A stretch of DNA of 36,023 bases from Planctomycetaceae bacterium (GTDB lineage: Bacteria > Planctomycetota > Planctomycetia > Pirellulales > Pirellulaceae): assembly GCA_005798335.1 (NCBI GenBank), contig SYJV01000203.1, positions 1 to 36,023 of the forward strand, in the 5' to 3' direction. Each line of letters begins with the position of its first letter. Positions within the stretch are counted from its first letter, which is position 1. Shown here piece by piece: positions 16,829 through 26,400 of this stretch. The translations under genes were made by a program, and so were the position numbers. The notes under the pieces are model-generated. The model searched no databases. It was not told where the DNA came from and worked only from the letters and a program-made list of their open reading frames with translations.

Positions 16829-18268
16829 CTATTGCCCGCTATCTACTAGTTTATCTGGCGTACCTGGAATCAGTTCAATTGGCGCATCGTCGAGTGGTTT
16901 GACATGGCACAACAGAGCAAACAAATCCGCTAACTCCGCAAACGTAAGTTGTTGCTCAAGCCCCTCCGGCATCAACGAATTGCTGCTCGTCTTCATCTGC
17001 TCGATATCAGAATCTCTATTTAACTCAATCGTCTTGCCTCCTTGCACCTTCAGAGTCACGCGCCGCTCATCTGCTGCGACCAGCAATCCGGAAATCACTT
17101 GTCCGTCAGTTGTCAGCACAGTTCTAGCTTGAAATGCCGCACCTATCACCAAGCTTGGGTCGAGTACATTCGAGACTAACTGTTCAAAGTTTCCGCGACC
17201 ATTGCTGGTAATGTTCGGGCCAACTTCGAATCCTTGTCCGTGTAGGACGTGGCATTGCGAACAGACACGTTGAAACACCGCTAATCCGCGATGCGGATCG
17301 CCCGGTTTAGGTGCAGCGCGCAGTTGAGCGATCGTGCGACTGACCAACTCCTGACGTTGGGCGTTATCGGAAGCCCGAATCTGTCCCCAAGTCTCTTCAA
17401 TTTGCTTAGCTAACGCCTGCTGGTCCGTCGCCAACCATTTTCTGAGCTGATTTGTGTTTACTAAGTCTTTTGCGATCCTGCCATCGCGAATCTCATGGAT
17501 CAGTAGCATCATCGTATCAGCTTGATGAGTCAGCGGTTCGATACAAGAAACACGGACCTCGCGCGGCAATCGATTCCACTCCGCCAGCACCAAGCGGCTG
17601 GCACGCGTGCGATCAGCATCGAAAGCTTGTGTGATTGCCACTTGTAGCCAATCAACTTCTACGGAATCTTTAGAAAGCACCTGCTGGAAATGCTGAAACG
17701 CCGATTCACGATCAGCGTGGAACCAAACGCGCATCAGCAAGCCGCGAGTATCATTGTTGCCTCGCAGTTCTACCATCGATTTCAGAGCTGTCAGGTGAAC
17801 CGATTTCGCTTCGGTATTTTGCGAATTAACAATCACGAGCGCCGCGACCGCGACCGGGCGCCTAGGATCGTCGTCCTTGTTGGCTGCAGCTTCGAAGATC
17901 GAACTCATTTGGGCGAGCTGGCCGGCTAGTGTTTCGACCTGACCACGCGCAAGAGCCAGTTCCAACGTGCGCTGCAACGATCGAGCGGCGGACTCGGGGT
18001 TTCCATTCCACAGCAACTTGAGAATCCTCAGCGATCCACCCAGTCCGGCAGACGTACCACTCGCTGGCGTTTGCTCCGTGGCTTGGACCGGAGTTCCAAC
18101 TAGCGTCGGTCGGCTGTTTTTCGGTGTTTCTTGCGAATGAGCGCAGCAAGTAGGAATCACCAAGCTGGCCAGTACGACTCCGAGCACCAACGATTGGTCC
18201 CGCCAGAAAAATCCGCATCCAAATCTGCCGACGAGTGGTTGGCGTGTCTGAAGTTCATTGGCATTCAT
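16829..18268 (-). CDS. PVC-type c-cytochrome (haem-binding) protein
   Basis: The protein has 479 residues from ATG 18268. A TTG 33 nt upstream would overlap the previous gene and lengthen the n-region, so ATG is preferred. A signal peptide with hydrophobic core lies at about 25-42. The middle is helical and HEAT-like. The C-terminal domain has a CSQCH haem motif (336-340), GPNIT, a TDGQVISG strand pair and SLMPEGL, whose Met433 is the likely sixth haem ligand. This matches the planctomycete/verrucomicrobial haem-binding domain (TIGR02603 type). It follows the propeller protein by 7 nt. In most relatives both parts are one protein of about 1000-1100 residues, so this looks like the C-terminal half with its own export signal. 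It probably accepts electrons from its upstream partner in the periplasm. Confidence 0.85.
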   Translation of the reverse strand: MNANELQTRQPLVGRFGCGFFWRDQSLVLGVVLASLVIPTCCAHSQETPKNSRPTLVGTPVQATEQTPASGTSAGLGGSLRILKLLWNGNPESAARSLQRTLELALARGQVETLAGQLAQMSSIFEAAANKDDDPRRPVAVAALVIVNSQNTEAKSVHLTALKSMVELRGNNDTRGLLMRVWFHADRESAFQHFQQVLSKDSVEVDWLQVAITQAFDADRTRASRLVLAEWNRLPREVRVSCIEPLTHQADTMMLLIHEIRDGRIAKDLVNTNQLRKWLATDQQALAKQIEETWGQIRASDNAQRQELVSRTIAQLRAAPKPGDPHRGLAVFQRVCSQCHVLHGQGFEVGPNITSNGRGNFEQLVSNVLDPSLVIGAAFQARTVLTTDGQVISGLLVAADERRVTLKVQGGKTIELNRDSDIEQMKTSSNSLMPEGLEQQLTFAELADLFALLCHVKPLDDAPIELIPGTPDKLVDSGQ

Positions 18269-18275
18269 TATGCGA

Positions 18276-20108
18276 TTATTGATCCTGCAGCTTCTCAGCA
18301 ACTCGCGGCAAGATGGCTACCACGGCGGGTGCTTCGGCGGCTTTCGACTGTTCGATCAATTGTAAAAACTGCTCTGATTTTTTGGGCAACAAGGGATGCA
18401 AGTTCTGCCACACGATATGCGGAATCAACGCGTCGTTACCACAACTCGCCAGCACATCGATCCAAACTGGAATGGGATCGACTCCCTTGAGCTTCTTAGC
18501 CGCGACAGCAACTTGCAGTAACACATCGGGATGTGCATCGTGCGCCATTTCAATAATCTTTTTGGATAATTCTGCTTGGTCAGCGAGCAAGTTGCCCACG
18601 CCGCGCACTCCCCAAGCTCGCACACTAGGGTTCGCGTGATTTAACAAAGCCTTTGCAAACTTGGGACTTAATTCGCTGCCAGAAATCAATGCCCACAGCG
18701 CATGCAAGCGGTGCTTTTCAGGAGTCGAGTTGTCGACGACCAGTTTTTCGAGTTCCGTTAACACTCCTTTGCAATGGCGCTCACTTAGTAGCCGCTGTGC
18801 AATTTCGCGCAAACATACATTGCCGTGACCCAACATCGCAACCAATTCCTGGTTCGACTTTGCTGAGAGATCTCCCGATGGCACTGGAGCGATCTTGTCA
18901 TAAACGACGCGATAGAGCCGACCATGCCCGCGATCGATTCCCTCGGGATCTGCTTTGGCATCTTGGTAGCAGTGATATCGGTCATACCAATCCAGAACAT
19001 ACAAACAGCCATCCGGCCCTACTTTTTGTACCACGGGCATGAACCAGACATCGTTGCCCGTGAGAAAATCGTTTTCGCCGGTCGCACGGTAAGTCGATCC
19101 ATTTCGATGCAGCCGATCAACATTCAAGCAGTTGCCGTGGATGTTTCCCATCACCAATAAATCCCGCATGGATTCGGGATATGCGGGAGTATCTAGATAG
19201 GTGATGCCACAATACGCGGCCATTTGATGCTGATGCTTGACGATCGATTCGATCTTCCAAGTGTGCGGCGGGTAGGGGCCGCCTTGCCGATGGTAGTAAC
19301 CGCTTTCGCTCAGATGCCACAAGTGATCAATTACGCAAGCGCTGACGAAAGCTTGGCCTAACGGGTCAAATGCGATACCCCATGGATTGCTCGTGCCCTC
19401 GCTGAAGAGTTCAATCTTTCGCGAACGAGGGTGAATGCGAAACATTGCGCAGGTGAATTTATAAGTCTGGCCATCTTTTACGACGGTGGACGGATTAAAA
19501 ACTCCGTTCAAGCCATACAGCCATCCGTCTGGACCCCATGTCAGACTGTTGGGTAACTCGTGCGTGTCATCCCGGCCAAAACCGGTTACAACAACGGTTT
19601 GCTTGTCTGCACGATCATCCTGATCAGTATCCTCGAGAAAGAGGATATCTGGGCTGTTCGCGACCCAGACTCCACCATAACCGACCGCTATTCCTGAGGG
19701 GATGTTGAGACCCTCGGCAAAGATCTTTACAGAATCGACTTTTCCATCCCGATCGATGTCTTCAAGAATCTTGATGCGATCTCGACCAGGCCCAGGCGCA
19801 TGCCGTGGATATTCAAAACTCTCTGTCACCCAAATGCGCCCACGTTCATCGAAAGTCATGGCGACGGGGTTTACCAGATCCGGTTCCGCCGCAACTATTT
19901 CGACATGAAAGCCGTCTGGAACCGTAATTTTCCGTAAGGCCTCTTCGGGCGCTAGTGGCGGACCAGGCATTTTCGTTTGTTTGCGTGGAATAAAAGGTTG
20001 CTTGGGGTTCTGGCCTTCGTTCTTTTTGTCTTGAGCCATTACGGGCCATGGGGCGAACAGCCAACACAGCACAAGCATGCGGCTGATAACTTGGATGCTC
20101 ATTTTCAT
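18276..20108 (-). CDS. PVC-type membrane-bound dehydrogenase, beta-propeller with HEAT repeats
   Basis: The protein has 610 residues from ATG 20108, with GGGAG eight bases upstream. Residues 1-25 are a signal peptide. Residues about 60-410 form a sorbosone-dehydrogenase-like beta-propeller (VPDGFHVE, DERGRIWVTES, IKILEDIDRDGKVD, PNSLTWGPDGWLYG, KVGPDGCLYVLDWYD), typical of the planctomycete putative membrane-bound dehydrogenase domain (TIGR02604). Residues about 425-600 are HEAT-like helical repeats. No CxxCH haem motif is present; it is supplied by the next gene, which begins 7 nt later. The substrate is unknown; sugars or polyols are a family-level guess. It diverges from the lipoprotein gene at 20289. 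Confidence 0.88.
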   Translation of the reverse strand: MKMSIQVISRMLVLCWLFAPWPVMAQDKKNEGQNPKQPFIPRKQTKMPGPPLAPEEALRKITVPDGFHVEIVAAEPDLVNPVAMTFDERGRIWVTESFEYPRHAPGPGRDRIKILEDIDRDGKVDSVKIFAEGLNIPSGIAVGYGGVWVANSPDILFLEDTDQDDRADKQTVVVTGFGRDDTHELPNSLTWGPDGWLYGLNGVFNPSTVVKDGQTYKFTCAMFRIHPRSRKIELFSEGTSNPWGIAFDPLGQAFVSACVIDHLWHLSESGYYHRQGGPYPPHTWKIESIVKHQHQMAAYCGITYLDTPAYPESMRDLLVMGNIHGNCLNVDRLHRNGSTYRATGENDFLTGNDVWFMPVVQKVGPDGCLYVLDWYDRYHCYQDAKADPEGIDRGHGRLYRVVYDKIAPVPSGDLSAKSNQELVAMLGHGNVCLREIAQRLLSERHCKGVLTELEKLVVDNSTPEKHRLHALWALISGSELSPKFAKALLNHANPSVRAWGVRGVGNLLADQAELSKKIIEMAHDAHPDVLLQVAVAAKKLKGVDPIPVWIDVLASCGNDALIPHIVWQNLHPLLPKKSEQFLQLIEQSKAAEAPAVVAILPRVAEKLQDQ

Positions 20109-20157
20109 TCAGGGGACTCCCACAAAAATCTACAGCAAAATCCCAGCGAGAAATAAC

Positions 20158-20186
20158 TCGACACCCCGGGAAGGTAATGCCATAAT
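20158..20186 (+). promoter_or_regulatory. Strong candidate sigma-70 promoter for the lipoprotein gene
   Basis: TCGACA (20158-20163, 5 of 6) and CATAAT (20181-20186, 5 of 6) are separated by the optimal 17 nt. Transcription would start near 20193 and give a leader of about 95 nt before ATG 20289. It lies in the gap shared with the divergent dehydrogenase gene. Confidence 0.6.
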
Positions 20187-20288
20187 ACGAAAGTTTCCAC
20201 ACTTGGGTAATCACACAGATTATTGCACAAACTCACTGATCGTGGCTGCGACCGCCCCACAAATGCTCCCATCAAATCCGAGGTGACC

Positions 20289-21893
20289 ATGCGTCAAGTC
20301 CTTAAGTACTCCGAATTCGGAATCGTGTTGCTAACTATAATTAGTTTCGTCGGATGCGGCGGAGGTGGCGAAGCAGCCGCGCCAGCGGGTGGCGATCCAG
20401 CAGCAGCCGCTGCCGGTATGCCAACGGGTGGCGCTTTACCTGGCGATCCGGCGATCAGCGATCCCACGGCCGGCGCAGGTCCGGCTGCTGCGAACGCGGG
20501 CGCCTTGCCTGAAAGCGGATTGCCTGGCGATAATTATAACTCTACGCCAGACGGTGGCGCTGTAATAACCAACATTGATCCAGCTAGCCAATCGACACCG
20601 GGCGGATTTCCTGGCGACGGAGCAATCGGCTTACCGGGCGATGCTCCACCCGGGCAAGGATTTCCAGGTGATGCTGGAGGTTTTGCACAAGCTCCGCCCA
20701 AAGATCCCGCTCCACCCGAGGACGCAGACCTGCTGACCAAAGCGAACTACGCATTCTCGATAGGAAAAGAGGCTATCGCGCACCAATATTTGTATGCTCA
20801 CGTATTGTCCAACGATGCAGCCGCTGTCGAGCTACTGAAAAAACTCAAATGGCTTTGGTCCGTCAAGCGACCAGTCGCAACAACTCGGTTTGGCGTAGGA
20901 ATAATTCTTACCGCTCCGACAACGCTGACGGATTACAAGCCGATTGGTTCGTCTCGGTTGCAGGGAAATCAGGGCGGCGGCGGAATGGACACCGGCATGC
21001 CCGGTGGTGGCGGTGCGGGTGGCAGGGTTAGCCCCAACACTCGTGCATTCCAAGATTTCACTGGAGATTTTGGTGAAGCCGTCATCGCAGCTTTTGAATC
21101 TCGCTGGGCCGCAGGCGATTTCGGTACTGCGTTTAATGAAGTGGCTGCATTCCGACCGCCAACCGCTGCAGTCGGAGGCGGATTTGACGGATCGGGAGGC
21201 TTTGCTGGTGGCGAAGCGGCAATGCCAGGTGGCTTTGTCGGGGGCGATCCCAACGCAACCGCGACACCCGGATCAACTCGCGCTCGCGCTTTGCCTGGCA
21301 AATCGATTACGCCTGGCCTGCACTATCTCGGCGTCGGCAGCCAAGCTGAATTGGCCGACAAAGCGGGCAAGGAAGGATTGCATGCTGTGTTTTACTTTGA
21401 AGTCGATTGCAAACCCAATCGCATGGGCGTGGTACAAAACGATACACGTATTCGTTTGGTGACAGTCGGCACAAATAAAACCATAGCTGCTACGCAGACG
21501 TTGAATAACGTCAAAGTCGAACGAGCGATGATGTCCGGCACAGGAAACGATGTCGAAAAACAAGTAACTTCGTTGATGAAAAGAATGGAATCCGGCAAAT
21601 CACCCGATGGCAAGGATGCGCCAGAAATTACTGTTAAGCTGGTTGATTTGCCGAAGATCTCGGCCGCCAGTGCTAAGACACAGGTCAGCCGCATTGTCGC
21701 TAGTAAACCCAAGGACGTTCTCGCGGCATTGACCGAAGTTCGACTATACCATTCCCTAGGACTAATATCGGACGAGGACAAATCGCAGGCCTTTCAACTG
21801 CTGATGGACGGAGCCGCAGGAGCGACTTTGGCTAGCGGTAGCGAAGAGGAGCGCGCTGCGTTGCTTAAACCCAAGTTAGCTTCTTACAAATAG
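20289..21893 (+). CDS. Gly/Ala/Pro-rich putative lipoprotein
   Basis: I recognise no family. ATG 20289 is preceded by GAGGTGA at good spacing; the longer frame from TTG 20223 would bury the signal sequence. The 534-residue product starts with a hydrophobic stretch ending FVGC (Cys23), a plausible though imperfect lipobox followed by GGGG. Residues about 24-150 are low complexity with recurring LPGD, FPGD and GGFPGD steps. A second Gly-rich segment lies at about 240-345. Between them (about 150-235) is a folded-looking helical segment, and residues about 350-534 form a mixed alpha/beta domain with no Gly-rich sequence. It is a single-gene unit, with its own promoter and a strong terminator. 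Likely an envelope-attached protein whose disordered segments act as spacers. Confidence 0.75.
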   Translation: MRQVLKYSEFGIVLLTIISFVGCGGGGEAAAPAGGDPAAAAAGMPTGGALPGDPAISDPTAGAGPAAANAGALPESGLPGDNYNSTPDGGAVITNIDPASQSTPGGFPGDGAIGLPGDAPPGQGFPGDAGGFAQAPPKDPAPPEDADLLTKANYAFSIGKEAIAHQYLYAHVLSNDAAAVELLKKLKWLWSVKRPVATTRFGVGIILTAPTTLTDYKPIGSSRLQGNQGGGGMDTGMPGGGGAGGRVSPNTRAFQDFTGDFGEAVIAAFESRWAAGDFGTAFNEVAAFRPPTAAVGGGFDGSGGFAGGEAAMPGGFVGGDPNATATPGSTRARALPGKSITPGLHYLGVGSQAELADKAGKEGLHAVFYFEVDCKPNRMGVVQNDTRIRLVTVGTNKTIAATQTLNNVKVERAMMSGTGNDVEKQVTSLMKRMESGKSPDGKDAPEITVKLVDLPKISAASAKTQVSRIVASKPKDVLAALTEVRLYHSLGLISDEDKSQAFQLLMDGAAGATLASGSEEERAALLKPKLASYK

Positions 21894-22277
21894 CTAATTG
21901 ACCGTTCCATGGCTCATTGAAGAGGCTGCGCAAGCGGCCTCTTCTTATTGAATTGTCTGTATCCTTGCCAGCAAAGTTGTTGCGATAGTTTTGCGCAACT
22001 CTTGTTCATCGCGACGCAAAGAGTCGTCTGCCTCGTTGGAACAAAAACGATCCGGGCCGAATCGCTATGCATTGCAGGTGTCTTACTCCGAACTCCTTCG
22101 CCGTCGCCGTTTCAAGTGTTTTCATACAGAATCGGACTGAGTAGACTACCAATCATAGTAGCAATCCAAGATACTGTAGGTTGCAGACTAGCGAGTAGGT
22201 GGCTTACTTATCTTGTTGTTTGGGCTATTTTTCTGTTGATATCAAACACGTTAAATGCAAAGTAGGGTTTACTTCGA
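21894..22277. other. Gap between lipoprotein and HtrA genes
   Basis: This 384-bp stretch contains the terminator above and no convincing gene. A weak promoter-like pair, TTGTTT (22216-22221) and TATCAA (22240-22245) with an 18-nt spacer, could drive the HtrA gene. A 6-bp inverted repeat GTTGCG/CGCAAC lies at 21979-21999. An open frame of 105 codons was judged spurious because of its composition and lack of a ribosome site. Confidence 0.5.
21919..21949 (+). terminator. Intrinsic terminator after the lipoprotein gene
   Basis: An 11-bp stem (21919-21929 with 21934-21944, one G-U pair) is closed by a GCAA tetraloop and followed by TTATT. It starts 25 nt after the stop codon. This is the clearest intrinsic terminator in the window. 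Confidence 0.8.
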
Positions 22278-23393
22278 ATGATTGCTCACTTGCGCAATAG
22301 TTTTTCAATGATCGCCTGGTTCTTAATATGTGTCATGGTTATTCACCTTGAGAGTCGTGGAGACGATCAAGCGCGAACAGCGAAGGTGGAGCTGCAATCG
22401 AGCATCGCGGCTGCCAAGGCGCTTTCAGTAGCCTTTCGCGACGCTTCTGCAAGAATGTTGCCCTCGGTAGTGACGATTCGTACCCGCATGCCCAGACGCA
22501 ATACGGATGGCGATATTCTCGATGTTCTGCAAGGTGACGAGCACGATACGTTTGAAACCGTTGGATCGGGGGTGATCATTTCTGCGGATGGACTGATTAT
22601 CACCAACAACCACGTGGTCGCGCGCGCTCGAGAAGTACAAGTGGAATTGTCGAATGGCATTCAATTACCAACCACGGATATCCGCACCGATCAATCGAGC
22701 GACTTGGCGATATTGAGAGCAGTGACCAAGAAAAAATTGACGGCGGCGGAGATCGCCGACTCAGATGATTTAATGGTCGGCGAATGGGTCCTCGCTATTG
22801 GCAGTCCATTTGCACTCCAGTCGACGGTAAGCGCTGGAATTATCAGCGGCAAAGGACGTGGATTAGGCCAAATGGTTAAAGGGCAATTCCTGCAAACTGA
22901 CGCAGCCGTTAATCCGGGAAACTCGGGCGGACCATTGGTGAATTTGGAGGGAAAGGTTGTAGGGATCAACACCGCTATCTCTTCGCAAAATGGGACTTTC
23001 AATGGCGTTGGTTTTGCGATTCCGATCAATCGTGCATTTTGGATCACGAACGAATTGGTGCAACACGGCAAGGTGCGCCGAGCTAGGATTGGGCTGGCTT
23101 TGAATACTATTCCGCAAGAAATATTGGATGATCTAGACACGATTAGTGTCAACGGTGGTTATGTTACCGGCGTGGTCAAGGGCAGTCCGGCCGATAAAGC
23201 TGGCGTCAAGGACGGCGATATTGTGCTTGAGCTGGACGGAGTACGGGTTGAAAATCACCGAGGGCTGCCCGATATCGTTGAACAGAGTCCGATTGGCAAA
23301 CCGTTAAAATTGATCGTGTTGCGCGACGACAAGCAACTGGAATTGACCGTTGAGTTGGTATCAGCAGAAGATGCGGATGTGAAACGGAAATAA
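22278..23393 (+). CDS. HtrA/DegP-type serine protease with one PDZ domain
   Basis: The 371-residue protein is an envelope quality-control protease of the trypsin-like S1C family. A hydrophobic N-terminal segment (about 8-24) directs export or anchors it. The catalytic triad is intact: His112 in ITNNHVV, Asp142 in SSDLAIL and Ser217 in GNSGGPL. The oxyanion-region GIISG and the VGFAIPI motif are present. One PDZ domain covers about 285-365 (VVKGSPADKAGVKDGDIVLELDG). Two-PDZ DegP proteins are longer, so this is closer to DegS/HtrA-like proteases. Its stop codon overlaps by one base with an ATG at 23393 that opens the frame of the giant propeller gene, so the two genes are very likely cotranscribed. 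Confidence 0.93.
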   Translation: MIAHLRNSFSMIAWFLICVMVIHLESRGDDQARTAKVELQSSIAAAKALSVAFRDASARMLPSVVTIRTRMPRRNTDGDILDVLQGDEHDTFETVGSGVIISADGLIITNNHVVARAREVQVELSNGIQLPTTDIRTDQSSDLAILRAVTKKKLTAAEIADSDDLMVGEWVLAIGSPFALQSTVSAGIISGKGRGLGQMVKGQFLQTDAAVNPGNSGGPLVNLEGKVVGINTAISSQNGTFNGVGFAIPINRAFWITNELVQHGKVRRARIGLALNTIPQEILDDLDTISVNGGYVTGVVKGSPADKAGVKDGDIVLELDGVRVENHRGLPDIVEQSPIGKPLKLIVLRDDKQLELTVELVSAEDADVKRK

Positions 23394-23485
23394 TGTTCGA
23401 GGCGCGGGATGCTCACTGCGGTGATGAATCACCATCGAGCAGATTAGCGATCGCTGCAAAATGCAAAAACTCGAGGACGCGAGTA

Positions 23486-26400
23486 ATGAGATCTTTGGTT
23501 GCGGGATTGGCCTGGCTGTTGCTTTCTTCCGAAATATTATTCGCGCAAGTCGGGGCGCTCAACCGCAATCCAACTGAGCAATCCGAGGACCTATTTCTGT
23601 TGGCTCCACGCTCGCTGCTGCGGTTGTATCGGGAGGGACAGAGCGCGATCGAGCAGCAGCGATACAGCGACGCTGTTAGTGCGCTGGGAACTTTGTTGAT
23701 TGAACCTCCAAGTGAACCTGGTACGCTTCAAGAAAGCGTGCGACAAGACTATTTCCAACCGTCGACCGAACAGCGTGTATTTCGCTCAAGTATTCGCGGG
23801 GATGCCCTGCGGTTGTTGGGAGAATTGCCAGAATCCGGGCGCAAGTCGTTGGAAATTCGCTACGGCGTCACAGCGAAACAGCAACTTCAAGAGGCGATCA
23901 AGGCACGAAATTTCGAGGCAATTGCTGAAGTTGCACGCCTGTATTTTCATACGGAAGCAGGTTACGACGCAACTTTGATCATGGCGGAAGAACGTTTGGC
24001 GCGGGGATTTCCGCTGGCGGCCGCGGTTATGCTTAACCGGTTGACCGAGTTTTCCCATTCGCGCAAGCGCTATGGTGCCCGCTTGTTTGGGACTTTGGCA
24101 AATTGTTGGCTCCATGCCCAGCGCCCAGCCTCCGCTGTGGAGCAACTGCAAGTAGCGGCCAAGCACTTTCCGGGCGAAAAGATCCAGCTACTTTCACGCG
24201 AAATTGAGTTGCGGGAAGACACAGACTGGGAAAAGGTCATTGTTGGCGATGGCGACCAACAAATTCGCACCGATAAACGATTGCAAAACGCTTGGACGAT
24301 GACAGGCGGATCGCCGGATCGCAATGCGTCGGCCAGTATTGGTATGCCAATTACAACTGTGAAATGGGCCTATCGATTACACGGAAATGAGAATGATGAG
24401 CAAGCCATTTTGCAAAGCGCCGAACGAGCGAGAGCGCGAGGAAGTGTCCTATTGCCTCGCATAGAGGCTCGCACCACCAATGACTTGGTGCTCGTCAAAT
24501 CTCCCAGCGATATGTTGATGGCAATCGACTTTGAAAGTGGGACACTGCGATGGCCATTTTACTTTCACAGCGCTCCATTTGATGTAATGCCGCATCGTGG
24601 ATTTGAAACAACCGAGGGATCCACCGAAGCGCCACGCGAATTATTGGCGAGAATATGGGGTCGTAGTTCATTTGGTCAGTTCGCTTGTGACCAGAACAAT
24701 TTCTACTTTGTAACTAGTGCCAACCAACCGACATTGAGCTCCCGCAATATGTTTACCGTGTTGCCGCGCAACTTGGCCGAAACCTGGAATCACCTGGAGG
24801 GCGTGAGTATAGGACAAGAGGGAGCACTTATCTGGCGAATCGGTGGTGCCAAAAGCGACGAGCCGAGTCTAGCCAACGCCTATTTCCTTGGACCGCCGAC
24901 ACCCTATGCAGGGCAGTTGTATGCTCTGGCAGAAGTGAACGGCGAGACGCGGTTGGTTGTGCTCAATCCTCAGAACGGACGATTGTTGTGGAGTCAACAA
25001 TTGATCCATTCACCTACAAATTTGATATCGAACGATCAGCAACTCCAATCGCAAGCCATATCTCCTGCAATTGGTGACGGGGTGATCGTTTGCGCAACAG
25101 GTCACGGCGCTGTGGTCGCAGTTGACATGACCAGTCGCAACTTGTTGTGGGCTCACCATTATGCACCTCAGCGTGCGACATCGCAATTTGGGTTCTCCAC
25201 GGACTCATATGCGTTCGATGTTTTGGAAGAACGGTGGTGTGAACCCAATACGATCATGTATCGAGGCTTAGTAATTCTTGCGACACCCGAAGACAACGAA
25301 TTGCATTGCTTGGACGCTGTCAGTGGCAACCTGCTGTGGAAGAAACTTCGGGGAAAGGGACGTTATGTCGCTGGGGTTTTCAACGACCGCGTCGTGGTGC
25401 TTGGCAATAACGCGGTCAGCAGATATTTCCTATCGGACGGTTCGCCGGGCTGGTCTTCGGACACTACTTTACCCAGCGGTGAATTCATCGCGGGAAAACC
25501 AATTCGGCAAGATGGCGTAATATTGGTTCCCACCACCGCCAAGCGGGTTTTGAAAATCGATCTCGAATCTGGAAAGATCATCGCAACGGCATCAGTCGAT
25601 CGTCCGTTGGGCAATTTATTTTCATACAAAAACCAACTGATTTCAGTCAGCGCGACTGAGGTTTCAGCATATTTCACAAAAGAACACTTGGCCACGGAGG
25701 TCGAAGCGCGACTAGCTGTCAATGCATCGGACACCTGGGGCTTGAACCAAAAAGCACAGTTAGAATTAGCGGATAATCGCATCGACTCGGCGATTGCTTT
25801 GTTGGAAAAATCTTATTCGCTGGACTCTGCCAGCGATGAAACCCGTTATCTGCTGATTCGCAGTTTGTTGAGTGGATTGAAATCGGATCCAGACCGATAT
25901 TTGCCATTTGCGGAAAAATTGGATCATGCGATTGAAATCGGTCCCCAGAGATTTGACTTTTATGTGAATCTAGCAATGAGTAACCTTCGTCGCGGACAAC
26001 ACGTACAGGCTTTCGATCGACTGCTGCAGTTGATGCATGATCGCCGTACCGATTCGGCACCTCAAACTCAAAAACGATTGGACCGCGTTTTTGTGGATAC
26101 TCGTCACGAAGTCGATGCCGACGCCTGGATCGCCGCTCAATTGAGCAATTGCTTCGAAAAGGCCGCGCCATCGGATCGCCAAGCAATGCGGACTGTAGTT
26201 TTACGTGAATTGGCGGAAGCTCAGAAACTGACTCCAGGCTCTCAACGCGAGTTGCTGAGCTATTTCCGGTGGCTGCCCGATGCACAAGAAAATATTCTTT
26301 CGGTTGCGCAAGAACTGCTCAATGAAACAGAACAATCCGCCGCCGAGAATTTTCTCAGACCACTGTTGTCGGTTGGAGATGCATTAGTTCGGTCGCTAGC

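Noticed and set aside
21948-22265. 105-codon open frame between lipoprotein and HtrA genes
   Set aside because: It starts inside the terminator, has no ribosome site, and its composition is unlike the neighbouring genes.
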